Shown: positions 1 to 11,021 of the stretch, in pieces
Layout: every line of letters begins with the position of its first letter
Position numbering within the stretch: position 1 is the stretch's first letter
Assembly: GCA_013115135.1 (NCBI GenBank)
Contig: JABANP010000164.1
Span: 38,362-102,361, forward strand
Source: Perkinsus olseni
Taxonomy: Eukaryota > Perkinsozoa > Perkinsida > Perkinsidae
Length of the DNA: 64,000 nt
Direction of reading: 5' to 3'
The notes under the pieces: model-generated
Seen by the model: the letters and a program-made list of their open reading frames with translations, nothing else
The model's database searches: none
Told to the model about the DNA's origin: nothing
Program-made: the position numbers and the translations under genes

Positions 1-870
1 ATGAGATTTCAAATTCCACTGCCAGTAATAGAAGATACTCCCAGGTCCTCGAGTCAAGCCGCAAGGACGCCAGTGCCTCCTCTGCACCGCGCGCTACAGG
101 TCGACTTCCCAAGGCAACCGCCGCAGCAAGGCAAGTCGAGTTGTCACGTTGGTCAGCCATAACAGTAGCTATAAAGTCCTGCAGGCCCGCGTCCGTGAAG
201 AGCCTCACTCTGAAGCTGGTGGGATCCGCAGGCATGTGTAGGTGACCAAGTGCGGCTAAGGCCACCCTCCGTGCATCGGGTGCCCCTGTGGCGTATTGAA
301 GCACGTCGATTGGCTCATACCGTGGGACCGATGACCGCGGTATGACTGGCTGAGTCGGTCTAGTATGTTGCATCCCGAGCCTTTGATGCAGCATGCGTCT
401 TTTGGCCCGTTCCACAATAGACCGAGGATGTGTGACAGTGCTCTCGTCGGAAGTGCGCCGATCGCCGCGAGGATAGCTCAGGCGTAGAGTGATTGCTCGG
501 TTGAGGACAGATGCGACCCTGGATAAGAGGGAGGAGTCCATCTCCGACGAGGTGAGGACGATCAGGGCACCGATAGCTGCTGCCGCGTCATCACTGAAGT
601 ACGGCAATGATGCTGTCAATAGCGTATGGGCGGATAACCCCCCGGAACCTGCGGCACGACAGTGTGAGCTCTCGAAGCCAGGCCCACCCATACTGCGTGT
701 ATCCTCTGCGAAGGAAGCTTCGAAAAGCGATATGCTGCCGGGCAGGCGTTGCGGAGAAGGTGACCGGTGCTCTTCGCCGCGACCCCAATTAGCCCGTGGT
801 GATGTCGCTGTCGATACCAAATGAGGACTGGGCTGTGAGACCTGAAAGGACCGTTCTCGAGAAGGACGAA
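1..870. other. No supportable gene
   Basis: Only short overlapping open frames on both strands, without motif or recognisable splice structure. The 3' side adjoins a minus-strand coiled-coil gene, so part of this stretch may be its last exon or 3' UTR. Nothing else is seen. Confidence 0.5.
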
Positions 871-871
871 A

Positions 872-1999
872 TTATGAACCCACCTCCTGGTGGCGATGAA
901 GTTCTTCAACAGACGACCGTAGCCTCTGGTTTTCAGTCTCGAGGTTGTCCAAGTGACGAGTCAGCCGCTCCACCTGTTCGGATATGTAGCTCGGCGAGGT
1001 CTCAAGACAGGCTATCGACCTCTGCAAGGCTGTGCTCAGCCGCTCGATGTTCAACTTCTATAATCTCCTCCCGGACCGACTTATTCTCCGCCTCCAGATC
1101 AGCAACTCTCTTCCGCAGCTTCGCTTGAATCGAAGTTGCTTTATCAACATCCTGAGAATGCTCAGCGTTAGCCGCGTGCTGTTCTACAACACAGACACGT
1201 TGCCGTGGCCTTCTTACCTCTCGTGCATCTTCTAGTCGCTTCTTCAGGCGAATGCATTCATCCCTAGCGGCCCCAGCAGCAGTTTTCAGAGTGGATACTC
1301 TCGCCCGAAGAGCCTGGACTTCAACACTCGGCGGTTGGGGCGGGGCTTGAGGTCCCTCTGTGGACTGGTTCCTTGATACCTGACGGGGACGGACACTTGA
1401 CCAGCGTCGCTGGTCAACAAAGTAGGATACTGGTTCAGCAATCTCACGATCAAGCCACGAGAAAAAACGAAACCAGATAGATCGTCGGTACCACAGCGAG
1501 CAGGGAAGCTGGAGCCCGGCTCAAATCGGTAAAACTCACATCGGCATTAGTAGCAGCCGACATATCATTCATCTTCTTCTTCAGTCTGGCGTACTCTTCC
1601 TTTGCAGAGGCGGCTGTCGATTTATAAGATGCAATTCGCGACCTCAGCGACTTCAGCTCCTCCTGCATCGCGGAATTCGCCTTCTCCCTCTCCCTCCTCT
1701 CAGCGGCAGTTTGGCGAGTCTCTTGCAGCATACAAGTGACTCGACTCATCAGCGCTTCCAACTGCCACGACTACATCCCCCAGACGGGCCTGCCAGGTGC
1801 TCACCCTTTTCGTCAGCTTCCCTGCTGTTGAATTCAATGACGACTGAGCGTCAACCAGCAGCCTTGCCGCAAGGTCTTGTATCATTTGCTGTGCCTTCAC
1901 TATCTCCGCCCCCATCGCGCTTTGACGTTGCATCAACGTCCTCTCTCGAGCACTCACATCCGCCGCTTTCTTGACTACAAGGCTATGCAGAGTACTCAA
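872..1999 (-). CDS. Coiled-coil protein, multi-exon, unidentified
   Basis: Reading the minus strand, several open segments encode heptad-rich sequence full of E, K, R, Q, L and A, typical of long coiled coils (for example VEVQALRARVSTLKTA, and EELKSLRSRIASYKS upstream of it). They join through plausible short GT-AG introns: one after LKKRLEDARE begins GTAAGA, ends TCTCAG and is followed by an exon starting DVDKATSIQAKLRKR. Neither the true start nor the first exon is resolved, and the 3' end (SLAEVDSLS then stop, or a further splice to ERLTRHLDNLETENQRLRS) is uncertain. No catalytic domain is visible. It lies just downstream of the decayed CFAP57-like copy on the same strand and could be another piece of it, but I found no matching segment in the CFAP57 copy at 18-27 kb, so I treat it as separate. 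Confidence 0.45.
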
Positions 2000-2003
2000 C
2001 TCT

Positions 2004-4700
2004 TCAGCTGCTATCTAAGAACAGAAATCTGCTCCGATGAAAAGCCCAAAGATAAAGAGGTCTCCCAGGCGACGAGGGAGAACCACCGTCTCCTTGGGGA
2101 AGAGAGGAAGCATAATCCACGCTACGTTGAGGTGAGCATGGTTCCCATGGCCCGCAGATCCTCACCAAGGCGGATGCAGCGTTCCCGCCCGGGAAGCTAG
2201 TGGTCAGTATTGACGAGGAGGCCCTCAGGCTGTCACCACCATCATCATCTCCAATACCGAACACTGTCGTATCATCAACACACGAATGCCTAGCCCCAGT
2301 GGACGGGATACACTGATGCTCATCTGTTGCCACCCGGAAGCCGTCCCCAGGAGTTATTGGAGAGGGCCTGATCACATATGTACGATCGAAGTCGGGCTGA
2401 AAGTGGCAGTGAACTAACCCGAAATCCGAAGCGAATTTATCATCGCTGTCGGGCTGCTCCCTCGAGCCTGTTGCCGCTGGCGTTGAAAACATGCGTGACG
2501 GTGGCATCATGGAGCAGTAGGCTGACCGCTACAGTGTGGTGACCACCCACGCGACCATACATATACCGTCCACGTCACCCCACGACAATGCGATGTTATG
2601 ATTGACTACCAAACACAGAGCTCCTCTGATAGGATAAGAGTCAAGTCGGAGAGATCCTCATCTTTCATGGAATCACGAATTCACTTCTAGTTTGCGCTTC
2701 TCCGTAGACCCGCATGATCTCCCCACTTCGTCCAATACCGGTATCCTTGTAGAATCGGTGAGAAGAGATGTACACACGGTGATTTCAAGGATGTTGGCAT
2801 CGGGTCACTGCTACACGTTGTAACCTACGATGTTTGCCTACAACAGATTTGCCTCTAGCAGAAGGTCCGGGCCTGGATACGCTCATCTTCCTCTCTTGAC
2901 GTTCCATCTTCAGAGCCTGTAGTTCTTTACGAAGCTCGCCAATCTCACTCAGTAAAGCAATATTCTCCTGCAAGTCTCGTACTCTGATCAGCTGCCGGGC
3001 AAAGCTTCGTACTTCTGCAACCCGCAAGTTGCGGGCCGCAATTCTTCAGCTGTTTGTGATTGTGAATGCCAAAAACTCAACGGATCATGAGACCCAGCTA
3101 CAAAGCAACCATCAGCTCGGAGACGAGGAGCCAAAGAGTAGTAACACGCAAACTGATCAGAAATGATTTTCTCTCGATTTCAAGAGACCTATTCAACCCA
3201 CCCTCAGGACAACTACGGTGCCTTCATTCAGCTCACCAGTCGTATAATGTTCTAACTGCCTCGCAGACTCCCACAGGATACCCATACCGGTCGGCTGTCG
3301 GCTGTCGGCTGTCGGCTGGCAACTCCTGGCAACCTTTATCGTCAGAGGTCTAGTATCGCCGTCATCCACTCGTTGTTGCTCCTCCCTCACTCCCTGACCG
3401 CATTACCTGAACCAGCCTTCGGCCGAGACAACGCTCACAGGAGTAACTAGCAAAGACAGCATTCAATGGCCGAGAGAGAGAATCAGCATTGGTAATCGTC
3501 CTACTACTGTCGCGAATCACCACCCTCCTTCTCACGCAGTTTCGAGAGATCCTGCTGCATCGCTTTCACCGCCGCAGATCCTTTTACCACTCATAAACAG
3601 GTCAATCATTGACCTGTCAATGATACCATACGGCCGTCCCTGCGGCCCGCTCGAAGCTTGGTGTATCCTCATACATGTACTTCACAAGAATAGAACCCTC
3701 CTTCTCTCTCAGGGAAGTACTCTAAACGGACTTTTCACAAACCGTCTGTGACGAATGTTTCCTATTCGCTATTCACGAAGATATTCGACTGACTTTGCAA
3801 CCTTTGGAGCCGCCGAGAGGCTACCTTCCGTTCGCACTCTCGAATAAATAAGTTTGTGCATAACGTACTTACCGCTAAACCCACACTTCTTTGACTATCA
3901 TTCTTCTCCTCTCGAAGCATCTCGTCCCTGAAGTAGCTGGCCTGGGGCGTTCGAGCGACAAACCGTTGCGAGATGGTAAGATACCTCTCAGGCACGGTTA
4001 GAGCTACTCTGGATCTTTAACGCGGAACTCTACTGATTCACAAGATATTCGCCGGTGTGTCTCCTATCACTTCGTATGGATTTGATATCCATGGTAACCG
4101 CACCTCTTCTTCTGGTGCTGTAGGCCCCCCCGATCGCACTTCCCTTTCTACTCTGCGATCGCCCCTGCGTGCTTTGAATCTTAGATCCACATAGCCACGC
4201 TTCCCAGTTCCCTACTAAGTCAGCGTCAGAAACGGCCTTCAGCACGGTGTGGCTCATTGATAGCAGGAGAGAAGCAGACCTGCTGGCCTCACGAATGACT
4301 ATCTGGTATGATCCGAATTGAATGAGCTACCACAACGCAACTGACGAAGCTCTTAGAGTAGCAGCACTCATACACATCGTCTACGACTTGCTAAGGTATC
4401 GTTACCTTGAGAAAACGCCAAAAGCGCATGCTGCCACTGGAGCACTGCAACCAAAAAGCCAACCCTCATGGGTTAACCCGGCCGATGGCATACATCACCA
4501 AAATGGCTTGGGAACGCGTATTCTGCTGTCGAGCTTGATCGACTGCTGCTGGGAATTGGCAGCCCGCGCTTCAGCTAGTCGGGAAAGCTGAGCCGACTGA
4601 GACTGCAGCACACGTATGCCTAGTGAAGATAGTCGTCCGCTCATCATCATCAACCCAGTCCCACTTTGAAGAGTCGAACACCAGTGCCGTATCATAGGCC
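2004..4700 (-). pseudogene. Decayed CFAP57-like copy, coiled-coil block
   Basis: Several stretches are diverged duplicates of the C-terminal coiled-coil exons of the CFAP57 gene at 18-27 kb. Positions 2850-3010 match 18610-18770 almost base for base and both encode ENIxLLSEIGELRKELQAL. Positions 2610-2730 match 18085-18210. Positions 3310-3390 resemble 20475-20530. The segment around 3895-3940 encodes FRDEMLREEKND, matching about 21085-21115. Order and strand are the same as in the better copy. Intervening exons are missing or scrambled, in-frame stops are frequent and no continuous model can be built, so decay is more likely than function. The corresponding WD40 block lies at 11.7-13 kb, separated from this one by the kelch locus. 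Confidence 0.55.
3291..3318. repeat. Four tandem copies of TCGGCTG
   Basis: A 7-bp unit, TCGGCTG, is repeated four times without change. It lies in the decayed CFAP57-like copy and is not seen in the homologous stretch near 20.47 kb, so it is a local expansion. Confidence 0.85.
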
Positions 4701-4743
4701 TTCCTCACACGTCCAGCATATATGCTCCGTGAACGGCGGGAAC

Positions 4744-6005
4744 TCAAGTTGGAGTCACGCGGTAATAACGGGAGTGATTGACTAGGACTTTATCAGAGGA
4801 TGAAGGCTCCTCATCCGGGTATGGACTGAAGATCTCAGCAAATCTTCTGAGCTCGACTAGGGATTCCGGCGACTCACAGGCAACCGAGTCGCTGTCATTA
4901 TCTACAGTCATGAAGCCACCAACCAGGATGACACAGCAGCCTACACTGTAGGCCCTACAGTCACCGCTTTACAAGGAGACCTAGCCTGAGGCATCTCGGG
5001 TATAACCCTCGTAGAGGTCAACATGCTCACGCGTCCTGGGGTGGCGGCTTCCTGGAGCGGCACGAAGTACTGACTATCCAATGGCACCACTTCAGTGGTA
5101 GACACTTCTATCAATTCCCTATTGATGACAACATCACCTCCAAAGACACCAAAACAGCTTCTAGACTCATCCAGCCAAGCCACGCCGCATGATGACCGTC
5201 CCGCACTCAGTCGTACCGAAAGAACCGACCAACTGCAAGGAGTTGTCGTAGTGTCGAGAATGTAGATGAGGTCCGAGAGCTGTGGGGGGTATCGCCTCAA
5301 GACACCACCGACGATGAACAGTCGACCATTCTTCTCAAGTACTCTACCACCAGTCAAAGGACATGGCAGATGTATCCTCTCCTTTTCGTGCCTGATCCAT
5401 TTGTTAGTATGCGTATCTAGAATTTCTACCTCGGATACCAATTCGCCCTTGAAAGTGCCTCCAATAGCATACAAGTACCTGTTCTCAACGAGGGCTAGAC
5501 CATGCCCGAACCGAGGGACCTGCATGGTCGAGCGGAGCCATATCCAGTCATTCAGCCATGGGTCGTAGACTTCTGCATGTGCCAGACATCGGTGTGAATG
5601 CTTTTGACAGCCACCAATGACGTATAGACGATCATCGACACACATCGCCGCTGCAACAATCCTTTTGCTGTTCATTCGTGGAGCTCTACACCACCGCTTA
5701 GAGTGATGATCGTACACGCTCACCGAGCTCAAAATGGAATCTTCATCGCCGTCACAGCTCGAAAACCCGCCGCATACAAAAACGCAGTTCCTAACGGGCT
5801 CGTCATAGCAAAGGTGCGGCAAAATGTTTTCGCAAACGACGTCCGGAGGGGTAGATGCGAAAGGGCAGGTTTCTGGGTCGTCGTACTTCGATGCCCGCAG
5901 TACTAGGGTTGCGATCAGATCTCCGTTGCGGTCCACCCAGCGGTGTTTCCGGAGAGCCGCTAGGTCCTTGCGTAGCGATAGAGATGTACGCAGGCGGTAC
6001 TTCAT
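4744..6005 (-). CDS. Kelch-repeat protein (copy 1)
   Basis: The minus strand from ATG at 6005 is open to a TAG near 4941 (354 codons). Repeated glycine-pair motifs (VFVCGG, LYVIGGCQ, LYAIGGT, LFIVGGV, FGVFGG), each followed by conserved W or Y positions, are the blades of a kelch beta-propeller, a protein-interaction fold. A 32-nt GT-AG intron (GTAAAGCGG...ACAGTGTAG, about 4939-4970) would remove the stop and join to CCCVILVGGFMTVDND, which continues the kelch pattern and aligns with the homologous part of the plus-strand copy at 9.3-11 kb (CYAVKVGSRVVVIGG). The frame then ends at a TGA at 4744. The long middle part is nearly identical in DNA to the other copy, in inverted orientation. No F-box or BTB domain is visible at the N-terminus. 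Partners are unknown. Confidence 0.75.
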
Positions 6006-6829
6006 AACAATAAAGTGGTTCCCAACTACGTAGGCGAGAATAACCCCCCTTCCTCAAGCTGGAAGACCCCCCCCGACCTAAGACGCGTAAAGGTCATGCC
6101 TCGGATGCAATCGGCGAATTACCGATCAATCGGTCAATCACGACACGTATGGTCCAGGGAGATCAGCTATGACTGAAGTTCAACAAACGATACAATTGAG
6201 ATCACTGGAAGAACATTTTTCACCTACTTCACTAAGGTGGTAGGAAACGTGCGCACGTGATTAGCACACGTGTTGCTGAACCACTGGTTCAGAACCAGCC
6301 TAGACCTTGCTGCGTTGCAACCTATCCCAGAATGTAGAGATCAGAACGCATCTTCAAAAAAGTCGCGAGCCATCGTCAGACTGGGGATCCTAGTGAAAAT
6401 GCCACTGGTTCCGTTACGAACCTCCCGAACCGCAAGATGCGCTCGATCACGGTGGATCTATCTCGCGCGCCCGAAAATCTCTGCCCGACGTTATCCACAA
6501 GTCGTGGAGCTTTCTGTGAGATGCTGTGATGATCGGTACTGGCGTTGAAGAAGATGCACGGCCGTATAGCACTTACCATTGCTTAATCGTAGGGGTTCTT
6601 TGTTACCCTATGATGAGTACGACATCGTCTGTATCCGAGGCAGCGTTGGGTCAAGTCGGGGGCTCGGCGGATAGGGATTCACAGTTTTCACATGGAATCA
6701 AAAGAATCGTTTGGGATTATCAGGGATAATTTATCACATCACGGAGCGGAGCCAGCGACCGGAACCGTTCCGGCGGAACGTCGACACTACCGGTTCGGGA
6801 GGCCTCCCGAGGAGGCCATAAACTATGGC

Positions 6830-7090
6830 CCATAATCATCGACCGTTCTCCGGCCCACAAGCTCGCATCGGGAAGTGGCCGTTCGGGGACGACATATTGT
6901 AAGAGATACGGATCGCTGCGTTGGCACTTCGAATCTTCGTAGGTGTCACACTGATGGCACTAGTTGTGTAACCTTCCGAGCTATCCCATCAAATATGACA
7001 GATCCTATTGTCAGTAAGCTACTGGGTGTATATCAGCCATTAAGGAGTTGTAGCCCTGCGAGGAATGAGACGACGAAATAAAAAGTTATC
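6830..7090 (+). repeat. Dispersed coding-like repeat, copy A
   Basis: About 260 bp resembling 15140-15430 in the same orientation. The shared reading frame carries LRRCHTDG, CVT and AIPSNMTD in both copies. Differences between copies over this core fall mostly at third codon positions (GGC/GGT, ATC/ATT, CCA/CCG, TCA/TCT, GAT/GAC), which is what selection on a protein leaves behind. I do not recognise the family; a fragment of a mobile-element protein is possible. Neither copy is a full gene here. Confidence 0.55.
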
Positions 7091-7197
7091 TACGTGTGAG
7101 GCTACTCGCTGCCAGCTGGACCTTGCAAGTTCCCAGGAGAGCCTCATGAGGAAGCACTCTCTGCCGAACTCATAGTTCAACTGATATGGCTCGGTTT

Positions 7198-7350
7198 TGT
7201 AATGTTTATATCGCTGATCCTATCTTGCTCCGACAAGAAGCTACGCTGAAGCTAAGCTAAGTAGCGGATGATAAGAAACAACAGATGAAAGATTGGATTC
7301 CAAATGGCAAAACCCGGGTGTTGTGTTCTCAATCAGTCAGTCTCTCCACA
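7198..7350 (+). repeat. 153-bp direct repeat, first copy
   Basis: Starts TGTAATGTTTATATCGCTG and ends CAGTCTCTCCACA. Identical to 7790-7942 except for one base near position 7317 (CCGGGTG here, CCGCGTG there). The copies are 592 bp apart start to start. No terminal inverted repeat or target duplication is evident at the ends. Confidence 0.95.
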
Positions 7351-7789
7351 TGGTGCACCGTCCGGGAAACAAGCGGACCGGGTGTGAGACTGCGCTGATT
7401 GGAGAATAAGCACAGACCGTGGTCAGAGCCGATGGATCCGGATGCCTGCTCGTGAGGAGCACGCTGCCGATTTAGGCGCGGAGCCTTTGACCTTCAGACA
7501 CTGCATGAGAATTGCAGTTAGTCACCTCTAGATGTCGCATGAGACTTGCTGTCGGCCTCGGTGATGGCCTCAGAGTAGCAGGTCGTTCCGACTTGGCGCT
7601 GCCCGCGGACAGCAATGGTGCTCAGTGATTCTGCTTGTGATGAGCAGCCGATTTGTGATGAGACGAGGCCGACCTTGGCAGCTAGTTTGCGGGGACTCCT
7701 GCCCGTTGGGCAGGTTGTGAGTTTAGGTACGAACTAGCCTTCCAGTATCTCTTACAAACAACCGCAACATAGGATCAGCTGGGGAGGCG

Positions 7790-7942
7790 TGTAATGTTTA
7801 TATCGCTGATCCTATCTTGCTCCGACAAGAAGCTACGCTGAAGCTAAGCTAAGTAGCGGATGATAAGAAACAACAGATGAAAGATTGGATTCCAAATGGC
7901 AAAACCCGCGTGTTGTGTTCTCAATCAGTCAGTCTCTCCACA
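7790..7942 (+). repeat. 153-bp direct repeat, second copy
   Basis: Second copy of the 7198-7350 repeat with a single mismatch, implying very recent duplication or gene conversion, or an LTR-like pair around a 439-bp interior. The interior shows no coding signal and no primer-binding or polypurine tract that I can defend. Confidence 0.95.
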
Positions 7943-9139
7943 ATTTGCTACCCGCTGTCTCAATCTCAGGTTTCGAATCTTCTGCTACTGTAAATCACGG
8001 GGAGATCTACAATCTTCAGCTCCTCGGGGTGCGACAGAAGGGGGACGACCCCGGTCTAATAGGCCGGGCCTATGGTTGACTTCTTTATTCTCGCTCAGTC
8101 GCGGTAGCTGCTCAATTTACTTTCGAATAGCTGTTCAACGGGCTTGTGTGAGCAGTCTCCCAAGAGTCCTGGGTGGCGCTATGGGGTGTGACATCACTAG
8201 TGTCGGGTAATGCACGTGGTTCCCGCGGGACCAGAATCAGCGTTCCGGGAACGCCGTTCCCCCCGGCACTGCTAGTTCGAGCTGTCTTATCCTGTCTAGG
8301 CATGCCCGCGTGTTTAGTAAGTGGTATTTCGTTGGCGTGTCGTCGACACGGTGTCGACGTTACAGTTACAGCCTCAGTGGCCGCCCATACTTGCTGAACG
8401 GGATAATTCTCAAAGTATTTCCCGCATCATGTGGCCCTAAATCTCTTGTCTCGATACGCTCCCACCAAGGGAGTCCTTCCACACTTTGGCCCCGCTTCAA
8501 ATGGAGCGGGATCGTCCGGTTGCTACGGATGATGGAGAGTCCAGTAGTGGGTTACTTGATCATGATGTAAAGCTCGAGGTTCTAAGGCACACTCTGATGA
8601 CGCCACACAGAGGACGTTAATAGCATATTGGTAGTATGGTGCCATTTTCTGGGCACAGGCTCTTGGAGGCTCGAACGGGGCTTACTGAGGCGTTGGAAAT
8701 GCGGAGGGGCCTCATTACCACCGATATGGACTTTACAGTGGAGTGTTCTTCGTGAGCCTGGCTAACCGGGTATTGTCTTAGGATTTTGTGCTGATGCAGT
8801 GTCCGTATGGTGGCCTGAATCAGGCCGCCTGATCGGGCCAGCAGGCCAATTCGAGCAATTGATCGGGCTAATTTCGGGCAAGCGTGCTTCAACGCGGCCC
8901 TTCTTGACATCGTAATGAGAGAGACAGGTCCGAATTTCCCGTGGCCATGGTACTGAATATAGCACTCAGCTTCCTCAACGACTCACGGTAGTGTATTGAG
9001 AGCTGGGCGAACAAAATTTCGAGGTGAATATCTACGCTTCATAGAGTCTCTCGCCATTTTTAGTTGCTTCCTCTTCATTCATACTGTTGAACTCTCCGGT
9101 GGCATCATCTAGTCAGGCATTACGCGCGATGGAACACAC

Positions 9140-9190
9140 GGTCAAGACTCGCGACTCGCGAAGGCCCTTCGCGAGTCGCGAGTCTTGACC
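9140..9190. repeat. Perfect 51-bp palindrome
   Basis: Two 25-bp arms (left begins GGTCAAGACTCGCGACTCG, right ends CGAGTCTTGACC) are exact reverse complements around a single central C at 9165. It would form a perfect hairpin with almost no loop. It sits 50 bp before the hAT-type MITE that interrupts the second kelch gene. Confidence 0.97.
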
Positions 9191-9240
9191 TTCGCCGAAG
9201 GGTCCGAGACCTTTCGGTGGACGGTGGAGGTCTTGAAAAG

Positions 9241-9726
9241 CAGAGGTCGGAAAAATCCTGTTCGAGGCATCTCGGTCTCGTCTCGACGTAGAGCTTGCGT
9301 TGTTCATTCTCGATCGTTGTGTCTCGGAGAGTTTGGCGGCGATCTCGATCCCGTTCTCGATTCTCGAAGGCGATGTGCTATCCATGCAACCTAGCTTGCA
9401 TTTCGTTGAGAATTACTCGCCACCGAAGTCCAAAAAGATCATTCTTTATCAAAGAGAACCGTTCACAGACGAAACTCCCGGATTTGGGGCTGTTCATGAG
9501 TTCCAGCGACGAAACTCTATCCCGGATGTTACAGTACCTCGATATCCGTTAATGACATGTCACATTCAACCCACAGTATGCAGGCAGATACGAGATTTTC
9601 GAGAACTCTGCCAAATCTCGTCTCGTTCTCGAGTCCTCAGAAATTTTCTCGATCTCGTCTCGGAACTCTTCGAGATCGAGACGAGAACGAGAATCTCGAG
9701 TTCTCGGGTCTCGATTCCGACCTCTG
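9241..9726. mobile_element. hAT-type MITE, 486 bp, with 8-bp target duplication
   Basis: The element starts CAGAGGTCGGAA and ends TTCCGACCTCTG, an exact 12-bp terminal inverted repeat. It is flanked on both sides by TTGAAAAG (9233-9240 and 9727-9734), an 8-bp target-site duplication. CAGNGGT-type ends with 8-bp duplications are characteristic of hAT transposons. The interior is rich in CTCG/CGAG motifs that fold on themselves (9600-9720) and encodes no transposase, so it is non-autonomous. It landed inside or beside the N-terminal coding part of the kelch gene, and an open frame beginning in the element at 9300 runs out of it in frame into the kelch domain. Confidence 0.9.
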
Positions 9727-11021
9727 TTGAAAAGCTTGCCCTTCTGATTTGGGCATCCGAGCGTTGCGATCCGCATGCCTATCCAATTGGATCGATGCCT
9801 CTGGGTGTAGTTCTCGGTCGTATTTCGTCGTATATAAAGCCTGTTGGAGGCTGTGTTTTCATGTGTGGTGGGCTCTCACGCGGTATGGGTTCACCTATGA
9901 GCACTGTCGAAGTGCGCTATCATCGACCTGAGAGCTGCTTCAAGGCAGCTGATCTGCAGAGACCGAGAGTCGCCGCAGCAATAATGCCTGTTGGGAAGTA
10001 CTTTTACATTGTGGGCGGCTATCGGGTCCATCCAAGCAGGCCTTTGGGGTGTGTTGAGATTTATAGCCCCTGGCTCAATAAGTGGACACGGTTCGATTCA
10101 AGCATGCAGCTCCCTCGGTTCGGGCATGGCCTAGCCCTCGTTGAGAACAGGTACTTGTATGCTATTGGAGGCACTTCTAAAGATGAATTGGTATCCGAGG
10201 TAGAAATTCTAGATACGCATACTAACAAATGGATCAGGCACGAAAAGAAGAGGATACATCTGCCACGTCCTTTGACTGGTGGTAGAGTACTCGAGAACAA
10301 CGGTCGACTGTTCATCGTCGGTGGTGTCTTGAGGCGATACCCCCCACAGCTCTCGGACCTCATCTACATTCTCGACACTACGACAACTCCTTGCAGTTGG
10401 TCGGTTCTTTCGGTACGACTGAGTGCGGGACGATCATCATGCGGCGTGGCTTGGCTGGATGAGTCTAGAAGCTGTTTTGGTGTCTTTGGAGGTAATGCTG
10501 TCATCAATAGGGAATTGATAGAAGTGTCTACCACTGAAGTGGTGTCATTGGATAGTCAGTACTTCGTGCCGCTCCAGGAAGCCGCCACTCCTGGAACCGT
10601 GAGTAGAGCGGCCTTCACGGAGGTTATACCGGATATGCCTACAGCTAGAGCTGGTTGTTACGCAGTAAAGGTTGGCTCTCGGGTCGTCGTAATTGGTGGC
10701 GATCCGCCTTCAGCGGCTTTAAGATTTCACCTTCAGGAAGCTATGAATGCTGGCGAGTTACACAGGCCGGCCGAGAGTGCCCACAGTAATGCGTTCATCC
10801 TCGATATGTGTGAATGGACTTGGGCCAAGGAGGGATCCATGTTTACTGGCCGGAGCACTGCCGCTATCTGCATTGGCTTTGCACCTCCGGTTCCTGCGGT
10901 AGAGGCCGGGCCACCAAACCCGGGCACTCTGAGTAATCCTGAGTCACCGGCTCATCCCGGGTTGGTGTTAGGACTGCTGGATGAGGTTGAGGACTGGCTG
11001 GGAATTGCAGCATCTTCATGA
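9300..11021 (+). CDS. Kelch-repeat protein (copy 2), N-terminus MITE-derived
   Basis: A 573-codon open frame. Roughly residues 1-142 are translated from the hAT-type MITE and have no kelch character. From about residue 143 it aligns with the other kelch copy (LALLIWASERCDPH against LVLRASKYDDPE), followed by kelch blades with CVFMCGG, FYIVGGY, LYAIGGT, LFIVGGV, FGVFGG and VVVIGG. Copy 2 continues past the point where copy 1 diverges, ending in a Pro/Gly-rich tail and an acidic DEVEDWLG segment. Before insertion the frame would have run through the target site; the old N-terminus upstream of 9233 is now cut off by stops in the element. Whether the chimeric ORF is expressed or copy 2 is a dying gene cannot be told from sequence. 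Confidence 0.7.
   Translation: MFILDRCVSESLAAISIPFSILEGDVLSMQPSLHFVENYSPPKSKKIILYQREPFTDETPGFGAVHEFQRRNSIPDVTVPRYPLMTCHIQPTVCRQIRDFRELCQISSRSRVLRNFLDLVSELFEIETRTRISSSRVSIPTSVEKLALLIWASERCDPHAYPIGSMPLGVVLGRISSYIKPVGGCVFMCGGLSRGMGSPMSTVEVRYHRPESCFKAADLQRPRVAAAIMPVGKYFYIVGGYRVHPSRPLGCVEIYSPWLNKWTRFDSSMQLPRFGHGLALVENRYLYAIGGTSKDELVSEVEILDTHTNKWIRHEKKRIHLPRPLTGGRVLENNGRLFIVGGVLRRYPPQLSDLIYILDTTTTPCSWSVLSVRLSAGRSSCGVAWLDESRSCFGVFGGNAVINRELIEVSTTEVVSLDSQYFVPLQEAATPGTVSRAAFTEVIPDMPTARAGCYAVKVGSRVVVIGGDPPSAALRFHLQEAMNAGELHRPAESAHSNAFILDMCEWTWAKEGSMFTGRSTAAICIGFAPPVPAVEAGPPNPGTLSNPESPAHPGLVLGLLDEVEDWLGIAASS

Larger units (their letters stand above)
6006..9139. other. Repeat-rich spacer between inverted kelch genes
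   Basis: No convincing gene. It holds short palindromes around 6760-6830 (for example GGAACCGTTCC and a GGCCTCC/GGAGGCC pair), one copy of a dispersed coding-like repeat (about 6830-7090), a 153-bp direct repeat (7198-7350 and 7790-7942) and a GGCCTGAATCAGGCC palindrome near 8811. Open frames are short and lack motifs. Confidence 0.5.

Noticed and set aside
489..9000. Numerous 60-110 codon open frames on both strands as small genes
   Set aside because: They overlap one another, lack motifs and splice logic, and many lie over palindromes or decayed duplicate sequence.
10085..10105. Another B-box (GGTTCGATTCAAG) as a T-arm insertion
   Set aside because: It is part of the kelch coding sequence (RFDSSMQLP), shows no intron ends and lacks the closing CC of the B-box. 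Chance match.
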